From: Pholis gunnellus
Lineage: Eukaryota > Chordata > Actinopteri > Perciformes > Pholidae
Direction: 5' to 3'
DNA length: 64,000 nucleotides
NCBI GenBank assembly: GCA_910591455.2
Contig: OU342806.1
Span: forward strand, 22,466,933-22,530,932
Below are positions 62,701 to 64,000 of the stretch, piece after piece (within the stretch, counting starts at the first letter, position 1; every line of letters begins with the position of its first letter). The notes under the pieces are model-generated. The model saw only the letters and a list, made by a program, of their open reading frames with translations, had not been told where the DNA came from and made no database searches. Position numbers and translations under genes: made by a program.

Positions 62701-63055
62701 TCAACTAATGACATTCCCCATCAGCCTCACCTGCACTTTGTGTTTGCTGATAATTATCAAATGCTAGCATGCTAACATGCTAGTAACAATCCAGCACTAA
62801 ACACACATGAGCTCTGAACACTTTCTTCATTTGGCTGATTAGACACAAATGTGGGGAATCCCCAGCTGTATTTTCCACATTCCCAAATGTCATATGTCTA
62901 GGAGTCCTATTGAATTGTTAGTGTCTGACGTTGGAACTGAATTCGGATATGAAGTTTTTTACATTTATTACATCAGGGCAGTCCCTTGTGTAGCGCAGGT
63001 AGGACTGGCAGACATTCTGGGTGAGGTTTTCAATGTCCCGGGCGACGACAGTTCT
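59760..63055 (-). CDS. Single-pass membrane protein, unidentified (gene B), 3' part
   Basis: Four minus-strand exons with matching phases: 62963-63055, 62160-62184, 61010-61048, 59760-59983. The 5' end lies beyond or undetected before 63055. They encode VARDIENLTQNVCQSYLRY...TRDCPDVIN, then EREEAHCE, FNCSHILDLPTTT, CVTKSWCLSE, a membrane helix (FGLCVAGIIIFLLVVVGSAALLY) and a tail of about 40 residues ending EMVEVKDII. There are N-glycosylation-type sequons (NLT, NCS) and several Cys in the extracellular part. The small-exon layout before the membrane exon is like gene A. The donor at 62962 (GTAAAA) is weak; GTAATA at 62971 is an alternative. I do not recognise the family. Confidence 0.6.
60000..61009 (-). 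other. Last intron of gene B, nothing further seen
   Basis: No repeat or RNA gene was recognised. Confidence 0.45.
61049..62159 (-). other. Gene B intron, nothing further seen
   Basis: No repeat or RNA gene was recognised. Confidence 0.45.
62505..62665. mobile_element. MITE fragment related to 57400-57674
   Basis: Shares GGACTGTTGGTCAGA and TTGGACTTTGGGAAA in the same order; the ends are eroded. Confidence 0.5.
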
Positions 63056-64000
63056 CTGGAAAATAAACACACAGACACAAATTTAGTTGATTTAAAAAAA
63101 AAAACCACTTACGCAATCAGACCATCAGTCGTCAGGTGGGGTTTTTCCAGAGATCGCAATAATCACTTGTAAGTACACTGTTCATAAAAAGAAGAAGAAG
63201 ATGGGGAAGAATTGGTGGAGATTTAGGGAGTTTCCAGTGCCATTCATTAGCAGATAATATCTTCTCAGTCTTGACACAGGAGAAGTAGAAGAGTAAAGCT
63301 TATCCACACACTGGAACAGTATGTCCCACCATCAGAGGCACTTTTCCCCAGTACTACCTATCAGTGCCGTACCAACACCATAGCAACAGCTTGCTAACAG
63401 CCACAACTGTACTTAGCACCCTGACAAACAACTAGTCCAAATGATTTATTTTTGTACACATCAGAGCCTGGTTACACCAGAGAGAGCAAAATTGTTGCAA
63501 ATTTGCATATAGGAAGATGCTTTGATCTGGTGGTGGTGCTGCCACCAAATATGCAAAAAAATGTCACTTCAATAACGTTAAGTTAGCTCAATGGCACATG
63601 CTCGCCACTTACAACTTTGTAACTTACAAATAAACGGAAAATAAATACAAGATCATCTTCTCTTGTAGGAGAGTGGATTGTTCAGGCGTGTTCCTCTTTG
63701 GATATCATTTCAATGTATCAAGCAGCCCAGTTTGCCACAACTCAAACCTGAAACTTAGCCGACAGCAGAAATGAGCAAAAATATGTTTGCAGCGTATTAA
63801 ACAGACATTATCTGTCTCTTCCTTATTACCAGCCGCAATAGTGACGCTAAAATAGTTTTCACCTGTGTGTGTGGCAGTTTTTTTTTGTGGTTTTTTTGAG
63901 TACAAAAAGCAGAAGTTCTAGTCCGGTAAAGAAATAGTCTTTTGTCAGGCTGATGTGTGTGGTACATCGTCACTGTGCGTGAACTGCTGGATTTCCTGCT
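63056..64000. other. Upstream intron or flank of gene B
   Basis: No further exon could be confirmed. Earlier exons of gene B should lie here or beyond the window. Confidence 0.4.

Overview
This window is nuclear DNA from a ray-finned (teleost) fish. The evidence is spliced GT-AG genes whose products match vertebrate PRPF38A, ORC1 and IFIT proteins, abundant dinucleotide microsatellites, several interspersed repeats that I know from many teleost genomes, and fish-type Copia, Gypsy, ERV, hAT and LINE sequences. All gene models here are ab initio readings from reading frame, splice sites and remembered family sequence. No alignment was run.

Layout. (1) 0-15 kb is an innate-immunity block: two tandem interferon-induced TPR genes (IFIT family, plus strand), each with a tiny first coding exon (ATGATGAG), a pyrimidine-rich intron and one large exon. 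Around them are repeated copies of an ISRE-bearing promoter module, a third fossil IFIT 3'UTR, three solo LTRs with target-site duplications, a long foldback element and a broken endogenous retrovirus. (2) 15.4-36.3 kb is a housekeeping block: prpf38a (minus, 10 exons) and orc1 (plus, 18 exons) are divergent across a promoter of about 0.8 kb that carries a perfect E2F palindrome. orc1 is rich in intronic repeats. Its exon 6 seems to start inside a MITE, and its Walker A loop is abnormal. (3) 37.8-64 kb holds two minus-strand genes for single-pass membrane proteins that I cannot name (last exons 37.86-42.4 kb and 59.76-63.06 kb; the second runs off the window).

The 5' region or first intron of the first membrane-protein gene has absorbed large transposons: a Copia element (42841-48370, target duplication CTAAG) with a hAT element nested in its RNase H region (target duplication CTCTAAGT), and a young non-autonomous Gypsy-like LTR element (49104-53493, target duplication ATGTC).

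Most unusual element. The 49.1-53.5 kb retroelement has no recognisable protease, reverse transcriptase or integrase. Apart from one internal tandem duplication, its whole interior reads as a single proline-rich ORF. The ATG lies in the last 13 bases of the 5' LTR and the stop lies 12 bases into the 3' LTR. An exact 11-nt complementarity joins the region just after the 5' LTR to a probable transcription start inside the LTR, which is the arrangement known for self-priming Tf1/sushi elements. Other points of interest are a 446-bp-arm inverted repeat with tRNA-like promoter boxes, the fossil IFIT promoter array, and C-terminally concentrated divergence between the two IFIT copies.
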